From: Roseateles koreensis | Lineage (GTDB): Bacteria > Pseudomonadota > Gammaproteobacteria > Burkholderiales > Burkholderiaceae_C | Direction: 5' to 3' | Assembly (NCBI RefSeq): GCF_028595305.1 | Contig: NZ_JAQQXS010000017.1 | Location: forward strand, 1 to 64,000 | Length of the DNA stretch: 64,000 nucleotides | Shown: in pieces, positions 52,719-63,497 of the stretch | Numbering within the stretch: the stretch's first letter is position 1 | Layout: each line of letters opens with the position of its first letter | Translations under genes and position numbers: made by a program | The notes under the pieces: model-generated | Databases searched by the model: none | The model's input: only the letters and a program-made list of their open reading frames with translations | Told to the model about the DNA's origin: nothing

Positions 52719-53728
52719 ACCCAAGCTCTTCCATGACTTCTGTAGATCTCAAGCTTGCAGCACCCCTCGACCGGGCCGCCAATGCGGCTGGTGCACCTCA
52801 TGCCGCACAGGCTGTCACGGGCGGGCGAGTTTTGGTGATCGGCAGTCTCAATATGGACATGGTGGCGCACGCTACCCGTCTGCCCATGCCGGGCGAGACC
52901 TTGCAAGGCGAGCGTTTTGTGATGGCGCCAGGAGGCAAGGGCGCCAATCAAGCCGTTGCCGCTGCCCGCCTGGGAGCGCAGGTCGCCTTCGTGTCGCGTG
53001 TGGGCATGCAAGAGTATGGTGCTGCCCTGTTGCAAGCCTTGAGTGCTGAAGGCATCGATCATGGTGCCGTGGTGCAGGACCCCGCCGCGTTGCCAGGGAT
53101 TGCCGTGATCATGGTGGCCCGCGAGGGGGGCGAAAATTCCATCGTCTATGTGCCTGGCAGTAATGCAGCGCTGACGGCTGAGGACGTAGCCAACGCAGCG
53201 CCCCGCTTCAGCGTGGGCAGCGTGGTGGTGGCCCAGTTGGAAGTGCCTGTGCCCGCCATTCAGCAGGCCTTTGAAATGGCGCGGGCAGTGGGTGCCTGCA
53301 CGGTGCTGAATGCTGCGCCCGCCATGGCGGTGCCGCCCGCTCTGCTGGCCTTGTGCGATTGGCTGATTCTCAATGAAACCGAGGCGGCGCAGCTGACAGG
53401 CCTTGCTGCGCCCGAGGCTGCAGCGCAGGCCCTGTTGAACAGCGGCCCGAAGCAGGTGCTGCTGACGCTCGGCGCGCAGGGCGTCTTGCTTGCAAGCGCT
53501 GCGCGCCTGCGGCCCCTGAGCGCACCGCGGGTGCACGCCGTGGACACCGTGGGGGCGGGCGACACCTTCGTGGGCGCCTTTGCTTGTGGGCTGGCCGAGG
53601 GTCGTGCGCCGTTGGACGCTGTGCGGCTCGGCATGGCTGCTGCGGCGCTCGCCGTCAGCCGGCCGGGTGTTCAGCAAGCCATGCCTCGGCGCGATGAATT
53701 GCCGGTGGAATTTTCAAACCCGGCTTAA
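52715..53728 (+). CDS. rbsK: Ribokinase (PfkB family)
   Basis: The 337-residue sugar kinase phosphorylates ribose at C5 with ATP. The first PfkB signature is GGKGANQAVAAARLG (73-87), with the substrate Asn-Met-Asp (46-48). The second is DTVGAGDTFVGAFACGL near residue 275, containing the catalytic Asp and anion hole. The N-terminal 35 residues are a low-conservation extension. The ATG at 52715 overlaps the regulator stop as ATGA; a GTG at 52706 is possible. With the nucleoside hydrolase next to it, ribose released from nucleosides is the likely substrate. No ribose transporter is present in the window. Confidence 0.9.
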   Translation: MNPSSSMTSVDLKLAAPLDRAANAAGAPHAAQAVTGGRVLVIGSLNMDMVAHATRLPMPGETLQGERFVMAPGGKGANQAVAAARLGAQVAFVSRVGMQEYGAALLQALSAEGIDHGAVVQDPAALPGIAVIMVAREGGENSIVYVPGSNAALTAEDVANAAPRFSVGSVVVAQLEVPVPAIQQAFEMARAVGACTVLNAAPAMAVPPALLALCDWLILNETEAAQLTGLAAPEAAAQALLNSGPKQVLLTLGAQGVLLASAARLRPLSAPRVHAVDTVGAGDTFVGAFACGLAEGRAPLDAVRLGMAAAALAVSRPGVQQAMPRRDELPVEFSNPA

Positions 53729-53782
53729 GAATTAAGAACTAAGTTCTTGCCCGCCAAACCTCTGCGCTCTCCACAACACACC

Positions 53783-54784
53783 ATGACCACGGAAACTCTG
53801 CACCCATCAGCGCGGGCTGTCATTTTCGACACCGACCCGGGCATTGACGATGCCATGGCGCTCTACCTGCTGGCGCGCCATCCCGCTTTGCAACTGCGGG
53901 CCATCACCACCGTATTTGGCAATGCCTCGGTGGCGGTCACCACCCGTAACGCACAGGCCTTGTGTGGCCTGTACGGCCTTGCACCCGAGGCGGTGAAGGT
54001 GGCTGCGGGCGCACCGGGCCCCCTCCAGGCGCACGCGGCACGGGAGTTTTCCACCCATGTCCACGGTGATGACGGGCTGGGCGGCGTGGCGGCCTTTGCC
54101 GAAGCGGCGCGCGCGCCTTTGCACCCACTCGACCCGCGTCCGGCCTACCAGCTGATCTGCGACATGGTCAATGCGGAACCCGGCGTCATCACCTTGATCG
54201 CGGTGGGTCCCATGACCAATCTGGCACTGGCTTTACAGCATGACCCCGGCATTGCGAGCAAAGTCCACCAAGTCATCGTGATGGGCGGCGCCTTTGGCAC
54301 GGCGGGTCGCGGCGGCAATGTGACCCCCGTGGCCGAGGCCAATATGATCAACGACCCCGAGGCGGCAGATCAAGTCTTCACCGCCCCTTGGCCGGTGGTG
54401 ATTGTGGGACTGGACGTGACCCAGGCGGTGGTGATGCACGAGCCCTATCTTGCGAAGCTACAAGGGCGGGGTGGGGCGGTTGGTGATTTTCTGTGGCAGG
54501 CCACGCGGCATTACCAAGATTTTTATCACTCGGTGGATGGCATCCACGGCATCTACGCCCATGACGCCAGCGCCATTGCTTATGCCATTGAGCCCTCGGC
54601 CTTCACCCTGCGGGAAGGGCCAGTGCGCGTGGCGCTGGATGGCATCGCCCGAGGCCAAACGATTCAAAGCCTGCGCGCCCCCGGCCGTCATGCTGAGGCT
54701 TGGAATAACGTTTCGACTCAACAGGCTTGCATTCAAGTGAATGCGCTCCGTGTGCTGGAGTTGTTCGATCAGGTGTTCGACTGA
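53783..54784 (+). CDS. Nucleoside hydrolase (IUNH family)
   Basis: The 333-residue protein starts its domain with VIFDTDPGIDDAMALYLL, the DxDxGxDD calcium-binding motif of inosine-uridine nucleoside N-ribohydrolases. Later motifs VGPMTNLALAL, HQVIVMGGAF, EANMINDPEAADQVF and HDASAIAYAI (His near the active site) agree. It splits nucleosides into base and ribose in the cytoplasm. The frame opens with TTG at 53747; the ATG at 53783 lacks a clear ribosome site, so translation may depend on the preceding gene. A small inverted repeat AAGAAC/GTTCTT (53734-53748) lies in the gap. Confidence 0.9.
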   Translation: MTTETLHPSARAVIFDTDPGIDDAMALYLLARHPALQLRAITTVFGNASVAVTTRNAQALCGLYGLAPEAVKVAAGAPGPLQAHAAREFSTHVHGDDGLGGVAAFAEAARAPLHPLDPRPAYQLICDMVNAEPGVITLIAVGPMTNLALALQHDPGIASKVHQVIVMGGAFGTAGRGGNVTPVAEANMINDPEAADQVFTAPWPVVIVGLDVTQAVVMHEPYLAKLQGRGGAVGDFLWQATRHYQDFYHSVDGIHGIYAHDASAIAYAIEPSAFTLREGPVRVALDGIARGQTIQSLRAPGRHAEAWNNVSTQQACIQVNALRVLELFDQVFD

Positions 54785-54865
54785 GCGCTCAGCGACTACA
54801 GTTGAAACCACTTTCGGGCCCGCCCTTTTGAGCGCTGGCCTTACCGTATTTATTTGGAGTTAGCC

Positions 54866-56191
54866 ATGTCCGCCCAAACCGCGACCACCCTTCTCAAATC
54901 CCGCTGGATATTGCCCCTGAGCCCCGGCAGTTCGGTGCTGAACGACCATACGCTGGTGATGCAGGGCGATCGCATCGCGGCCATCCTGCCCTGGGCGCAG
55001 GCCGAGGCGCAGTACCCGGCGGCTGAACGTGTGGACTTGGGCCAGCATGTGCTGATCCCCGGCCTGATCAATGGCCATACGCATTCGGCCATGTCCTTGC
55101 TGCGCGGTGTGGCCGACGACGTGCCGCTGATGGATTGGCTCAACAACCACATTTGGCCCCTGGAGAAAAAGTGGGTCAGCGACGACTGGACTTACCAGGG
55201 CTCTTTGCTGTCTGCGGCTGAAGCCTTGCGTGGCGGTGTGACCTACTTGAACGATATGTACTTCTTCCCTGCAGCCATGGCGCGGGCAGCCCTGGACAGC
55301 GGCATCCGTGCGGGGGTTTCGATCAACGTGATCGACTTCCCGACTGGCTACGCGGCCAACGCGGCCGAATACATCGCCAAGGGGCTGGAGGCTTACGAGC
55401 AGTTCAAGGGTGAATCCCTGCTCGACTGGACCTCAGCGCCGCACGCGCCCTACACCGTGTCGGACGAAACCTTTGTGCAATTGCGTGAACTGGCCGAACG
55501 CCTCGACATTCAGATGCATTGCCATATTCACGAGACCGATTTTGAAGTCAGCGAAAGCCTCAAGCAGCACGGTATGCGCCCATTGGCGCGCCTGAATAAG
55601 TTGGGCGTGCTCAACGAGCGCATGATGGCCGTGCACATGGTGCACTTGACTGACGAAGAAATTGCGCTGCTGGCACGGCAGAAGGTGCATTTGGTTCACA
55701 ACCCGAACTCCAACATGAAGCTGGCCTCCGGCGTGTGCCCCGTCACCGCCCTAGAAGCTGCGGGTGTCAACACGATTTTGGGTACCGACGGCGCGGCCTC
55801 CAATAACCGCCAAGACATGCTGGGTGAAATTCGCGCCGCCGCCTTGCTGGCCAAGGGCGTGACGCAAAACTCCACCACCGTGTCGGCACGTACAGCACTG
55901 GAAATGGCCACCATCCGTGCCGCAAAAGCCATGGGCCGGGGGCACGATCTGGGCTCGCTGGAAGTGGGTAAATTGGCCGACGTTGTGGCCATCTCGCTGG
56001 ACGCGCTGGAGTGCCGGCCGGTTTACAACCCCGAGGCGCAACTGGTTTATGTGGCCGGCCGTGAGCACGTGTCGGACGTGTGGGTCGGCGGGCGGCGCGT
56101 GTTGAAGGACCGTCAGTTGACGAGCATCGATCAAGGCGCCTTGCTCGGCCGGGTGGAGCACATCGTCGGGCAAATGAAGGCCGGGATGTAA
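54866..56191 (+). CDS. mtaD: TRZ/ATZ-family amidohydrolase, probable 5-methylthioadenosine/S-adenosylhomocysteine deaminase
   Basis: The 441-residue metal-dependent amidohydrolase has GLINGHTHSAMSLLRG (HxH), HAPYTVSDE, MHCHIHET, VHMVHLTDEEI and GTDGAASNNRQDMLGEI, ending GSLEVGKLADVVAI. This is the MTA/SAH deaminase branch, related to guanine and triazine deaminases. It would deaminate methylthioadenosine, S-adenosylhomocysteine or adenosine to inosine-type products. A TTGGAG-site start at 54866 was chosen over the in-frame TTG at 54854. It lies 81 bases after the nucleoside hydrolase. Assignment between MTA, SAH and other aminopurines is uncertain. Confidence 0.8.
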   Translation: MSAQTATTLLKSRWILPLSPGSSVLNDHTLVMQGDRIAAILPWAQAEAQYPAAERVDLGQHVLIPGLINGHTHSAMSLLRGVADDVPLMDWLNNHIWPLEKKWVSDDWTYQGSLLSAAEALRGGVTYLNDMYFFPAAMARAALDSGIRAGVSINVIDFPTGYAANAAEYIAKGLEAYEQFKGESLLDWTSAPHAPYTVSDETFVQLRELAERLDIQMHCHIHETDFEVSESLKQHGMRPLARLNKLGVLNERMMAVHMVHLTDEEIALLARQKVHLVHNPNSNMKLASGVCPVTALEAAGVNTILGTDGAASNNRQDMLGEIRAAALLAKGVTQNSTTVSARTALEMATIRAAKAMGRGHDLGSLEVGKLADVVAISLDALECRPVYNPEAQLVYVAGREHVSDVWVGGRRVLKDRQLTSIDQGALLGRVEHIVGQMKAGM

Positions 56192-56407
56192 GCCGGGATA
56201 TCAGTGCCTGTCCGCTCATGGGTATCCCGGGGACGGGGTTTCGGCGGATTTTGATGGGAACTTTCAGCGTCATTTGCAAAGACTTGGCCCGGCATCGGTA
56301 AAATCCCGGGCTTCTCTGCTGAGTCGCCGTGTGATCCCGGTGATTCGGCCCGCTTTTTTGCAAACTCAGCGTTGAATCCCAGCGCGCCAACCCAGTTTCG
56401 GGACCTC

Positions 56408-59400
56408 ATGGCAACTCACAAGCATCTGCTTTCTTTCGAGGGCGGCAACGCTCTGTCAGCGTTTCGTGCTCAGGCCTTGCTGCCGCAATTGCAGGCCGTT
56501 AACGAACGGGTGCAGTCCGTCCATGCCCGGTATGTGCACTGGGTCTGGAGCGACGCAGCGCTGGCCGCTGACGAGGCAGACAAGCTGGCCGCCTTGCTGA
56601 ACTATGGCGATGCGTATGCGGGCGGGCAAGACGGCAGCCTGGTGCTGGTGGCGCCGCGCCTGGGCACCGTCAGCCCTTGGGCCTCCAAAGCGACCGACAT
56701 TGCGCACAACTGCGGGTTGAACATCCACCGCGTGGAGCGCGTCACCGAGTACCGCATCGCCCTGAAGTCAGGCCTGTTGGGGGGCGTGAAAACCCTGAGC
56801 CCGGCCGAATTGGTAGCGTGCGCCGACATCCTCCATGACCGCATGACGGAAAGCGTGCTGCTGGCCCGCGAAGATGCCGCCCATCTGTTCGATGAAAAAG
56901 CCGCGCAGGCGCTGGCGCATGTCGACGTGTTGGGGCAGGGGCGCGCTGCGCTGGAGGCTGCCAACAGCACCTTCGGTCTGGCCCTGTCAGTGGACGAAAT
57001 CGATTACCTCGAGGTGGCCTTCAAAGCTTTGAAGCGCAACCCCAGCGACGTGGAATTGATGATGTTCGCGCAGGCCAACTCCGAGCACTGCCGCCACAAG
57101 ATCTTCAACGCCCAATTCACGGTGGACGGTGTTGATCAGCCGCTGAGCCTGTTCGGCATGATCCGCAATACCGAGAAGCTGAACCCTCAGCACACCGTCA
57201 AAGCCTACTCCGACAACGCCTCGGTGATGGAAGGCCACGTGATCGAGCGCTGGATGCAGGCCGGCGACAGCCGCGCGCCGCGCTACGAGGCCCGTGAAGA
57301 ACTCTCGCATGTCTTGATGAAGGTGGAAACACACAACCACCCGACGGCCATTTCGCCGTTTCCGGGCGCGTCGACCGGTGCGGGCGGAGAGATCCGCGAT
57401 GAAGGCGCTACTGGGCGCGGCTCCAAGCCCAAGGCGGGTTTGACGGGCTTCTCGGTCTCCAACCTGCATTTGCCCGGCTTGAGCGAGCCCTGGGAGCAAA
57501 GCCCCGTGGGCAAGCCTTCACACATCGCCAGCGCCTTGCAAATCATGATTGAAGGCCCGCTGGGTGGCGCCGCGTTCAACAATGAGTTTGGCCGTGCCAA
57601 TCTGAACGGCTACTTCCGCGTCTATGAGCAGGCGGTGGATGGCGTGCAGCGTGGCTATCACAAGCCCATCATGATTGCCGGTGGCTTGGGCAGCATTCGT
57701 GCTGATCAAACCCAGAAGATCGAGTTTCCGGCCGGCAGTTTGTTGATCCAACTGGGCGGCCCCGGCATGCGCATCGGCATGGGCGGCAGCGCCGCCAGCT
57801 CGATGGCGGCGGGCACCAACACCGCGGACCTCGACTTTGACTCGGTCCAACGTGGTAATCCCGAGATTGAGCGGCGTGCGCAAGAGGTCATTAACCATTG
57901 CTGGGGCCTGGGTGAGGCCAACCCCATTCTGGCGATCCATGACGTGGGCGCGGGCGGCATCTCCAACGCCTTCCCGGAGTTGGTGAATGACGCCCATCGT
58001 GGCGCGCGTTTCGATCTGCGCCAAGTGCCGCTGGAAGAGTCCGGCATGGCCCCCAAGGAAATTTGGTGCAACGAAAGCCAGGAGCGTTATGTGCTGGCCA
58101 TTGCCCCGGACAGCCTGGCCCTGTTCCAGCGCATGTGCGAGCGCGAGCGTTGCCCCTTCGCGGTGGTGGGCGTAACCACGCAGGCTCGTGAACTGGTGTT
58201 GCACGACACCCAGGCTGAAGGCAGCGACAGCGAATTTGCCGTCAACATGCCCATGGACGTGCTGCTCGGCAAGCCGCCGAAAATGCATCGCGACGTGACG
58301 CGCCTGGCGCGCTCCGGTGGCTCGCTGGATTTGACCGGTGTGGCGCTGGACAAGGTGGCTTTCGATGTGCTGCGCCACCCAACCGTGGCCTCCAAGCGCT
58401 TTTTGATCAGCATTGGTGACCGCACCGTGGGCGGGCTGAACAGCCGCGACCAGATGGTGGGGCCCTGGCAAGTGCCGGTGGCCGATTGCGCCGTCACCTT
58501 GGCCGACTACAAGGGTTTCGCGGGCGAGGCCATGAGCATGGGCGAGCGCACCCCGCTGGCATCGGTCAACGGCCCCGCCTCTGGCCGCATGGCGGTGGCG
58601 GAAGCCATCACCAACTTGCTGGCTGCGCCCATTGAGTTGTCGCGCGTCAAGCTCTCGGCCAACTGGATGGCAGCTTGCGGCGAGCCCGGCGAAGATGCCG
58701 CCTTGTTTGACACCGTGCATGCGGTGGGCATGGAGCTGTGCCCGGCGCTGGGCGTGTCCATCCCGGTGGGCAAAGACTCCTTGTCCATGCGCACCCGCTG
58801 GACGCGTGACGACGGGCAGGTTCAGCAAGTCACCGCCCCGGTGTCTTTGATCGTTAGCGCCTTTGCTTCGGTGGCTGATGTGCGTGGCACGCTAACGCCG
58901 CAACTGCGCAGCGATGCCGGCGACAGCTGCCTGATTTTGGTGGATCTGGGCGAAGGCCGGCGGCGCATGGGTGGCTCCATCCTGGCGCAGGCCTTGAATC
59001 AGTTCGGCGGCGCGGTGCCGGATCTGGACGATGCCGGTTTGTTGAAGAATTTGGTCAACGCCGTCAATGCCCTGCGCGCTGAAGGCAGGCTGCTGGCCTA
59101 TCACGACCGCGGCGATGGCGGCTTGTGGGCCACAGCCTGTGAGATGGCCTTTGCCGGCCACATGGGCCTGAGCTTGAATGTGGACATGCTGGTGACTGAA
59201 GGCGACGGCGTCAGCGACAGCCGGGCCGACGTGGGCGACTCCAAGAACTGGGCCACGCAAGTGGGTGCGCGCCGTGAGGAGTTGACGCTGCAGGCCTTGT
59301 TCAATGAAGAGCTGGGTGTGCTGCTGCAGGTGCGCCAGAGTGAGCGTGATGCGGTGCTGCAAACCCTGCGCGCCCACGGCCTCTCCAAGTGCAGCCATGT

Positions 59401-60415
59401 GGTGGGTAAACCCAATGTGCATGCGCAGGTTGAAGTCTGGCGTGATGCCAAAAAAGTCTTCGCCGCGCCGCTTGAGACCCTGCACAAGAGCTGGGACGAG
59501 GTCAGCTGGCGCATAGCCAGCCTTCGCGACAACCCTGCCTGCGCGCAGAGCGAGCATGAGCAAGCCGGTCTGGCCGGTGACCCCGGTCGCCATGTGCACC
59601 TGAGTTTTGATCCGCAGGACGATGTGGCCGCGCCCTTCCTGAATCTTGGGGCCAAGCCGAAGCTGGCGATTCTGCGTGAGCAAGGCGTCAACTCCCATGT
59701 GGAGATGAGTTATGCCATGGCCAAGGCTGGCTTTGACACCTTTGACGTGCACATGAGCGATTTGCAGTCGGGCGCTGCCAAACTGGCTGACTTCAAGGGC
59801 TTTGTGGCCTGCGGCGGCTTCAGCTATGGCGACACGCTGGGGGCGGGAGAGGGCTGGGCACGCTCCGTCATGTTCAACCCGGTGCTGGCCGAGCAATTCA
59901 AGGCCTTCTTTGCCCGCCAGGATAGCTTTGCGCTGGGCGTTTGCAATGGCTGCCAGATGATGGCGGCCTTGTCGCCCATCATCCCCGGTGCGCAGGATTG
60001 GCCGAAGTTCACGCGCAACAAGAGTGAGCAGTTCGAGGCCCGCCTGGCGATGGTGGAGGTACTGGAAAGCCCCAGCCTGTTCTTCAAGGGCATGGAAGGT
60101 TCACGCCTGCCCATCGCCGTGGCCCATGGTGAAGGTTTTGCCGATTTCTCACAGCGAGGCGACGCAGCCAAGGTGGCGCGTGCCATGCGCTATGTGGACA
60201 ACGCAGGCCAGCCCACCGAGGTCTATCCGCTCAACCCCAACGGCAGCCCTGACGGTCTGACCTCGGTCACCACCGCTGACGGCCGCTTCACGGTGCTGAT
60301 GCCGCATCCCGAGCGCGTGTTCCGCAACGTGCAGATGAGTTGGACCTCGGCTTCACCCAGTGAGTTGAGCCCGTGGATGCGCATGTTCCGCAACGCCCGG
60401 CGCTGGGTGGCTTGA
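56408..60415 (+). CDS. purL: Phosphoribosylformylglycinamidine synthase (large single-chain type)
   Basis: The 1335-residue purine enzyme converts FGAR, glutamine and ATP to FGAM. The N-terminal part holds the PurS-like region. The central synthetase repeats have [52 protein letters not shown]-like [11 protein letters not shown] and a second AIR-synthase half. The C-terminal class I glutaminase domain has catalytic Cys in [11 protein letters not shown] and His in [11 protein letters not shown] chose the ATG at 56408; a TTG at 56372 is in frame. A weak promoter-like TTGCAA (56274-56279) and TAAAAT (56299-56304) lie upstream in the 216-base gap. Confidence 0.97.
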   Translation: MATHKHLLSFEGGNALSAFRAQALLPQLQAVNERVQSVHARYVHWVWSDAALAADEADKLAALLNYGDAYAGGQDGSLVLVAPRLGTVSPWASKATDIAHNCGLNIHRVERVTEYRIALKSGLLGGVKTLSPAELVACADILHDRMTESVLLAREDAAHLFDEKAAQALAHVDVLGQGRAALEAANSTFGLALSVDEIDYLEVAFKALKRNPSDVELMMFAQANSEHCRHKIFNAQFTVDGVDQPLSLFGMIRNTEKLNPQHTVKAYSDNASVMEGHVIERWMQAGDSRAPRYEAREELSHVLMKVETHNHPTAISPFPGASTGAGGEIRDEGATGRGSKPKAGLTGFSVSNLHLPGLSEPWEQSPVGKPSHIASALQIMIEGPLGGAAFNNEFGRANLNGYFRVYEQAVDGVQRGYHKPIMIAGGLGSIRADQTQKIEFPAGSLLIQLGGPGMRIGMGGSAASSMAAGTNTADLDFDSVQRGNPEIERRAQEVINHCWGLGEANPILAIHDVGAGGISNAFPELVNDAHRGARFDLRQVPLEESGMAPKEIWCNESQERYVLAIAPDSLALFQRMCERERCPFAVVGVTTQARELVLHDTQAEGSDSEFAVNMPMDVLLGKPPKMHRDVTRLARSGGSLDLTGVALDKVAFDVLRHPTVASKRFLISIGDRTVGGLNSRDQMVGPWQVPVADCAVTLADYKGFAGEAMSMGERTPLASVNGPASGRMAVAEAITNLLAAPIELSRVKLSANWMAACGEPGEDAALFDTVHAVGMELCPALGVSIPVGKDSLSMRTRWTRDDGQVQQVTAPVSLIVSAFASVADVRGTLTPQLRSDAGDSCLILVDLGEGRRRMGGSILAQALNQFGGAVPDLDDAGLLKNLVNAVNALRAEGRLLAYHDRGDGGLWATACEMAFAGHMGLSLNVDMLVTEGDGVSDSRADVGDSKNWATQVGARREELTLQALFNEELGVLLQVRQSERDAVLQTLRAHGLSKCSHVVGKPNVHAQVEVWRDAKKVFAAPLETLHKSWDEVSWRIASLRDNPACAQSEHEQAGLAGDPGRHVHLSFDPQDDVAAPFLNLGAKPKLAILREQGVNSHVEMSYAMAKAGFDTFDVHMSDLQSGAAKLADFKGFVACGGFSYGDTLGAGEGWARSVMFNPVLAEQFKAFFARQDSFALGVCNGCQMMAALSPIIPGAQDWPKFTRNKSEQFEARLAMVEVLESPSLFFKGMEGSRLPIAVAHGEGFADFSQRGDAAKVARAMRYVDNAGQPTEVYPLNPNGSPDGLTSVTTADGRFTVLMPHPERVFRNVQMSWTSASPSELSPWMRMFRNARRWVA

Positions 60416-60426
60416 TGCCGCAAGCC

Positions 60427-63237
60427 TCAACGTGATCGAAGCCCGTCAACCCCGGTGTTGTGGGCGCTGTGGTCAGGGGCAACATAGGGCAGATTCAGCG
60501 TGAAGCGGGCGCCTTGGCCGGGCTCGCTGTGCAAATCAACCAGCCCGCCCAGGATGCCCGTCACGATGTTGTAGACGATGTTCAGCCCCAGGCCCGTGCC
60601 GCCTTGCCCCATCTTGGTCGTGAAGAAGGGGTCAAAGGCCCTGCGTGTGACTTCATACGTCATGCCTTGGCCATTGTCTTCAAGGATCAAGGTGAAGCTG
60701 GGGTGAGAGCCCGGCAACGCGGGTCCAGCCGGCAGGGCACGGATGAGGATGTGGCGGTCTGGCGATTCGACCGGCTCAGTGTCGGCTACATCCAGCGGCT
60801 CGAAGGCATGCATGATCGCGTTCATGATCAGGTTCGTCAGCACTTGGCCCAGGGGGCCGGGATAACTGTCGAGCTTGTCGACAACGCCGATCTCCACGCT
60901 CACCGTCACACCCGCCTTGCGCAAGGGTGTGCGCAGTAGGACCAGCACATCATCCACCACCGATTGCAGCTTAAAGTCGCGGCGCTGGGCCGTCGTCTGG
61001 TCCACCGAAATCTGTTTGAAATGCGTAACGAGTTCGGTAGCCGTGGACATGCTGCGCAACAAAATGCTGCAGGCCAGGCGGGCATCGTCCAGATAGCTTT
61101 GCAGCACTGATTTTCGCATCTGCCCTGAATCGAAGTGCTTGCGAATCTGCTGGGTCATGCCCTCCAGCGTCGAGGCGGTGGTGAGACAGTTGCCCAGCGG
61201 CGTGTTCAATTCATGCGCGATGCCGGCCACCAGTGAGCCCAGGGCCGCCATTTTTTCGGCGCGAAGCAAGTCGTCTTGCGTGTGTCGCAAGGCGGTCAAG
61301 GTCTGCTGTAACTCGGAGGTCCGGTTTTCGACACGGGTTTCCAGTTCAACATTCAGCCGCTCCAGATCGCGCTGCGCCTGGCGCTGTGCAGAGACGTCAC
61401 GGGCGATGGCCAGCCAGCCACTGGGTTTGCCATTGCGGCCACGCATCAGGCTGGTGGTCAGGGACACATTCAAGTGGTGGCCATCTTTTCTGACATAACG
61501 CCAAGCGCTGGTCACTGTGTCGTGCTCGAACTTCTGCGCCATGAAGGCGTCGATGTCGAAGGTGAGTCCGTCATCGGCAGGATTCAGCTGAGCGCCCCAT
61601 GACTGCAGTTCTTCTTTGACGTGAATTCGAGCCACGGATTGCCCCAGCAATTCGCTCTCGGCATAACCCAGCATCAACTCGGCACCCCGATTGAAAAGCA
61701 CAATCCGGCCATTCAGGTCGGTGACGATGATGGAAACCTCTCGGGCAGAGTCCAGTACCGCTTGCAGGCGATCCTTGGTCAACTGCAGCGTGGCCTCCGA
61801 CTTGCGCAGAGCAAGCTCGGCCAATTTGGTGTCCGTGATGTCGCGGCCCGTGCCGCGATAACCGGCGAATTGCCCCAAATCGTCGAACAGGGGTTCACCG
61901 GAAATGGAGACGTGGCGCAATTCACCCTTGGCGCTGATCTGTGAATATTCGAAGTTACGGAAAGGTTCGTGACGCTCGACTTGCGCGATGTGGTCCGTCC
62001 AGTCGATATGAGGGTCGGCCTCCGGCGATTCCCAGCGCCGAAGTCCAAGAATGCGCGGAGAGAAGCTGCCGGTTGCGCCGACATTGTCACGCGAGTAGTA
62101 CACGAAACGGTACTGGGCGTCTTGCTCCCAGACCCAATCCGCAGACAATTCGGTCAGGCTGCGGAAGCGCTCTTCAGCCACCTTTGTCGCGCGCTGATTG
62201 CGCTGACTTTCTTCAATCTGCCTGGAGAGCCTGCGGTTCTTGGCCTGCAACTGCCGCCGCCGATGCACGACCACGCCAGCCAGACCCGTCAGTGCGGCCG
62301 TGGCAAGCAAGCCAGCCATGACCTCAACGCCCAGCCAGTCTGAAAATAGGTTGGGCTGGGCTTGCGGGGCCCCCAGGAGAATCCATGTCGCACCTGGCAG
62401 ATGGACGAATTCTTGGGCGCTATTGTCCCGGTCCTGTGTTGCAGGATCGCCCCAGACCAGTGATCCCTTTTTGTGTTGCTCTTCATCCCATTGATACAAC
62501 GCCAGCGTCAAACGGGGATGCTCAGTGAGCCCTGCCGCCTGGATGAACTTGCCCAAATCGCTGACCACCGAGACCACCCCCCAGTAGGCTGGCGCCGTCC
62601 CGTCCAGTTGGGGGAGAAAGACTGGCGTGCGTTGGATGATGCCGATGCCGCCTTGCACCAGCTTCACCGGTGCGACGAGCAAGGCTCGCCCTTGGCTGCG
62701 CGCCAGCTGGATCTGCGCATATTGAATGGGAATGCTGCGGTACTGGAGGTTGATGACGGACTCATTGCCCGTGACGGGATACACGAACCGCGCTACATCG
62801 TCAGGCGCGGCGACGATGTTTCGAACCTGTGGCAGCAGTGTGATCACACGCTGGCTCAAGGCATTGAAACGCTCCGGGGTGATGCCGCCGTCGAGCTGGA
62901 TCATCGCCTCGAGGCTCAGCGTTGGCCCGAAGGTGGCTTGCGCGGTGGCCTCCAGGCGGGCGCGCACCGTACTTAAATCCTGGAGCAGGCGGCTGTGTTC
63001 CTGGGCCCGGTCTTGTTCATGGCGTGCTTGGCCGAGCATAAAGCACAGCGTCAGGCCCACCAGCGAGGTGACCACCAGCGGCCAATACGTTAGGGCAATG
63101 ACCGGCCGGTACCTGCTGCGACTCGCAGGCGGGGACCAAGGGGTGTCTGGGCTGGGGGACTTGCTCGTTGCCAACTCGCTGCTCTCGTTGTGACGCGACA
63201 CCAGGACTTTCAAGAAAGTCGCCCGTTCAATAGGCAT
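60427..63237 (-). CDS. CHASE-PAS-PAS hybrid-less sensor histidine kinase
   Basis: The 936-residue membrane kinase has two TM segments (about 46-70 and 300-325) flanking a CHASE-type extracytoplasmic sensor (RFNALSQRVITLLPQVRNIVAAPDDV). Two PAS domains follow (about 355-480 and 490-615, the second with VTDLNGRIVLFNRGAELM). The HisKA domain carries the phospho-acceptor His in LVAGIAHELNTPLGN, with HATPase_c motifs NLIMNAIMHAFE, DNGQGM and GQGGTGLGLNIVY. There is no receiver domain and no response-regulator gene adjacent. The frame opens to 63306, but the ATG at 63237 is preferred. The signal is unknown; CHASE domains bind small organic ligands. Confidence 0.88.
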   Translation of the reverse strand: MPIERATFLKVLVSRHNESSELATSKSPSPDTPWSPPASRSRYRPVIALTYWPLVVTSLVGLTLCFMLGQARHEQDRAQEHSRLLQDLSTVRARLEATAQATFGPTLSLEAMIQLDGGITPERFNALSQRVITLLPQVRNIVAAPDDVARFVYPVTGNESVINLQYRSIPIQYAQIQLARSQGRALLVAPVKLVQGGIGIIQRTPVFLPQLDGTAPAYWGVVSVVSDLGKFIQAAGLTEHPRLTLALYQWDEEQHKKGSLVWGDPATQDRDNSAQEFVHLPGATWILLGAPQAQPNLFSDWLGVEVMAGLLATAALTGLAGVVVHRRRQLQAKNRRLSRQIEESQRNQRATKVAEERFRSLTELSADWVWEQDAQYRFVYYSRDNVGATGSFSPRILGLRRWESPEADPHIDWTDHIAQVERHEPFRNFEYSQISAKGELRHVSISGEPLFDDLGQFAGYRGTGRDITDTKLAELALRKSEATLQLTKDRLQAVLDSAREVSIIVTDLNGRIVLFNRGAELMLGYAESELLGQSVARIHVKEELQSWGAQLNPADDGLTFDIDAFMAQKFEHDTVTSAWRYVRKDGHHLNVSLTTSLMRGRNGKPSGWLAIARDVSAQRQAQRDLERLNVELETRVENRTSELQQTLTALRHTQDDLLRAEKMAALGSLVAGIAHELNTPLGNCLTTASTLEGMTQQIRKHFDSGQMRKSVLQSYLDDARLACSILLRSMSTATELVTHFKQISVDQTTAQRRDFKLQSVVDDVLVLLRTPLRKAGVTVSVEIGVVDKLDSYPGPLGQVLTNLIMNAIMHAFEPLDVADTEPVESPDRHILIRALPAGPALPGSHPSFTLILEDNGQGMTYEVTRRAFDPFFTTKMGQGGTGLGLNIVYNIVTGILGGLVDLHSEPGQGARFTLNLPYVAPDHSAHNTGVDGLRSR

Positions 63238-63497
63238 GAACGGATACGGCCAACTGTGCAACGAATGTGTGTGCCACGCAACTGGGGTTGGCCTGCAGCC
63301 AGGCATTCGGTTCGCCTGCGCGGGTGTTGAATTTGCACGTTATGCCGGCCCCCGGGCTTTGCGCCACCGAGGAGGGCATTGCGACCTTCAAATTCGGGCG
63401 GTGGATCGACGCCACAAGCCCGGGTGAGGCGAAAGTAACGCCAAGCTGGCATAGACTGCCCGCACCCTTGCCAAAATGCATTGTGCCCAAGCCCTGC

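Noticed and set aside
53734-53748. AAGAAC/GTTCTT inverted repeat between rbsK and the nucleoside hydrolase
   Set aside because: Six-base arms with a three-base loop are too weak to call a terminator or operator.
56274-56304. TTGCAA and TAAAAT as a purL promoter
   Set aside because: The 19-base spacer is too long for a confident call; mentioned only in the purL entry.
57518-58828. 436-codon minus-strand frame opposite purL
   Set aside because: Shadow frame; same bias as the others and no start signals.
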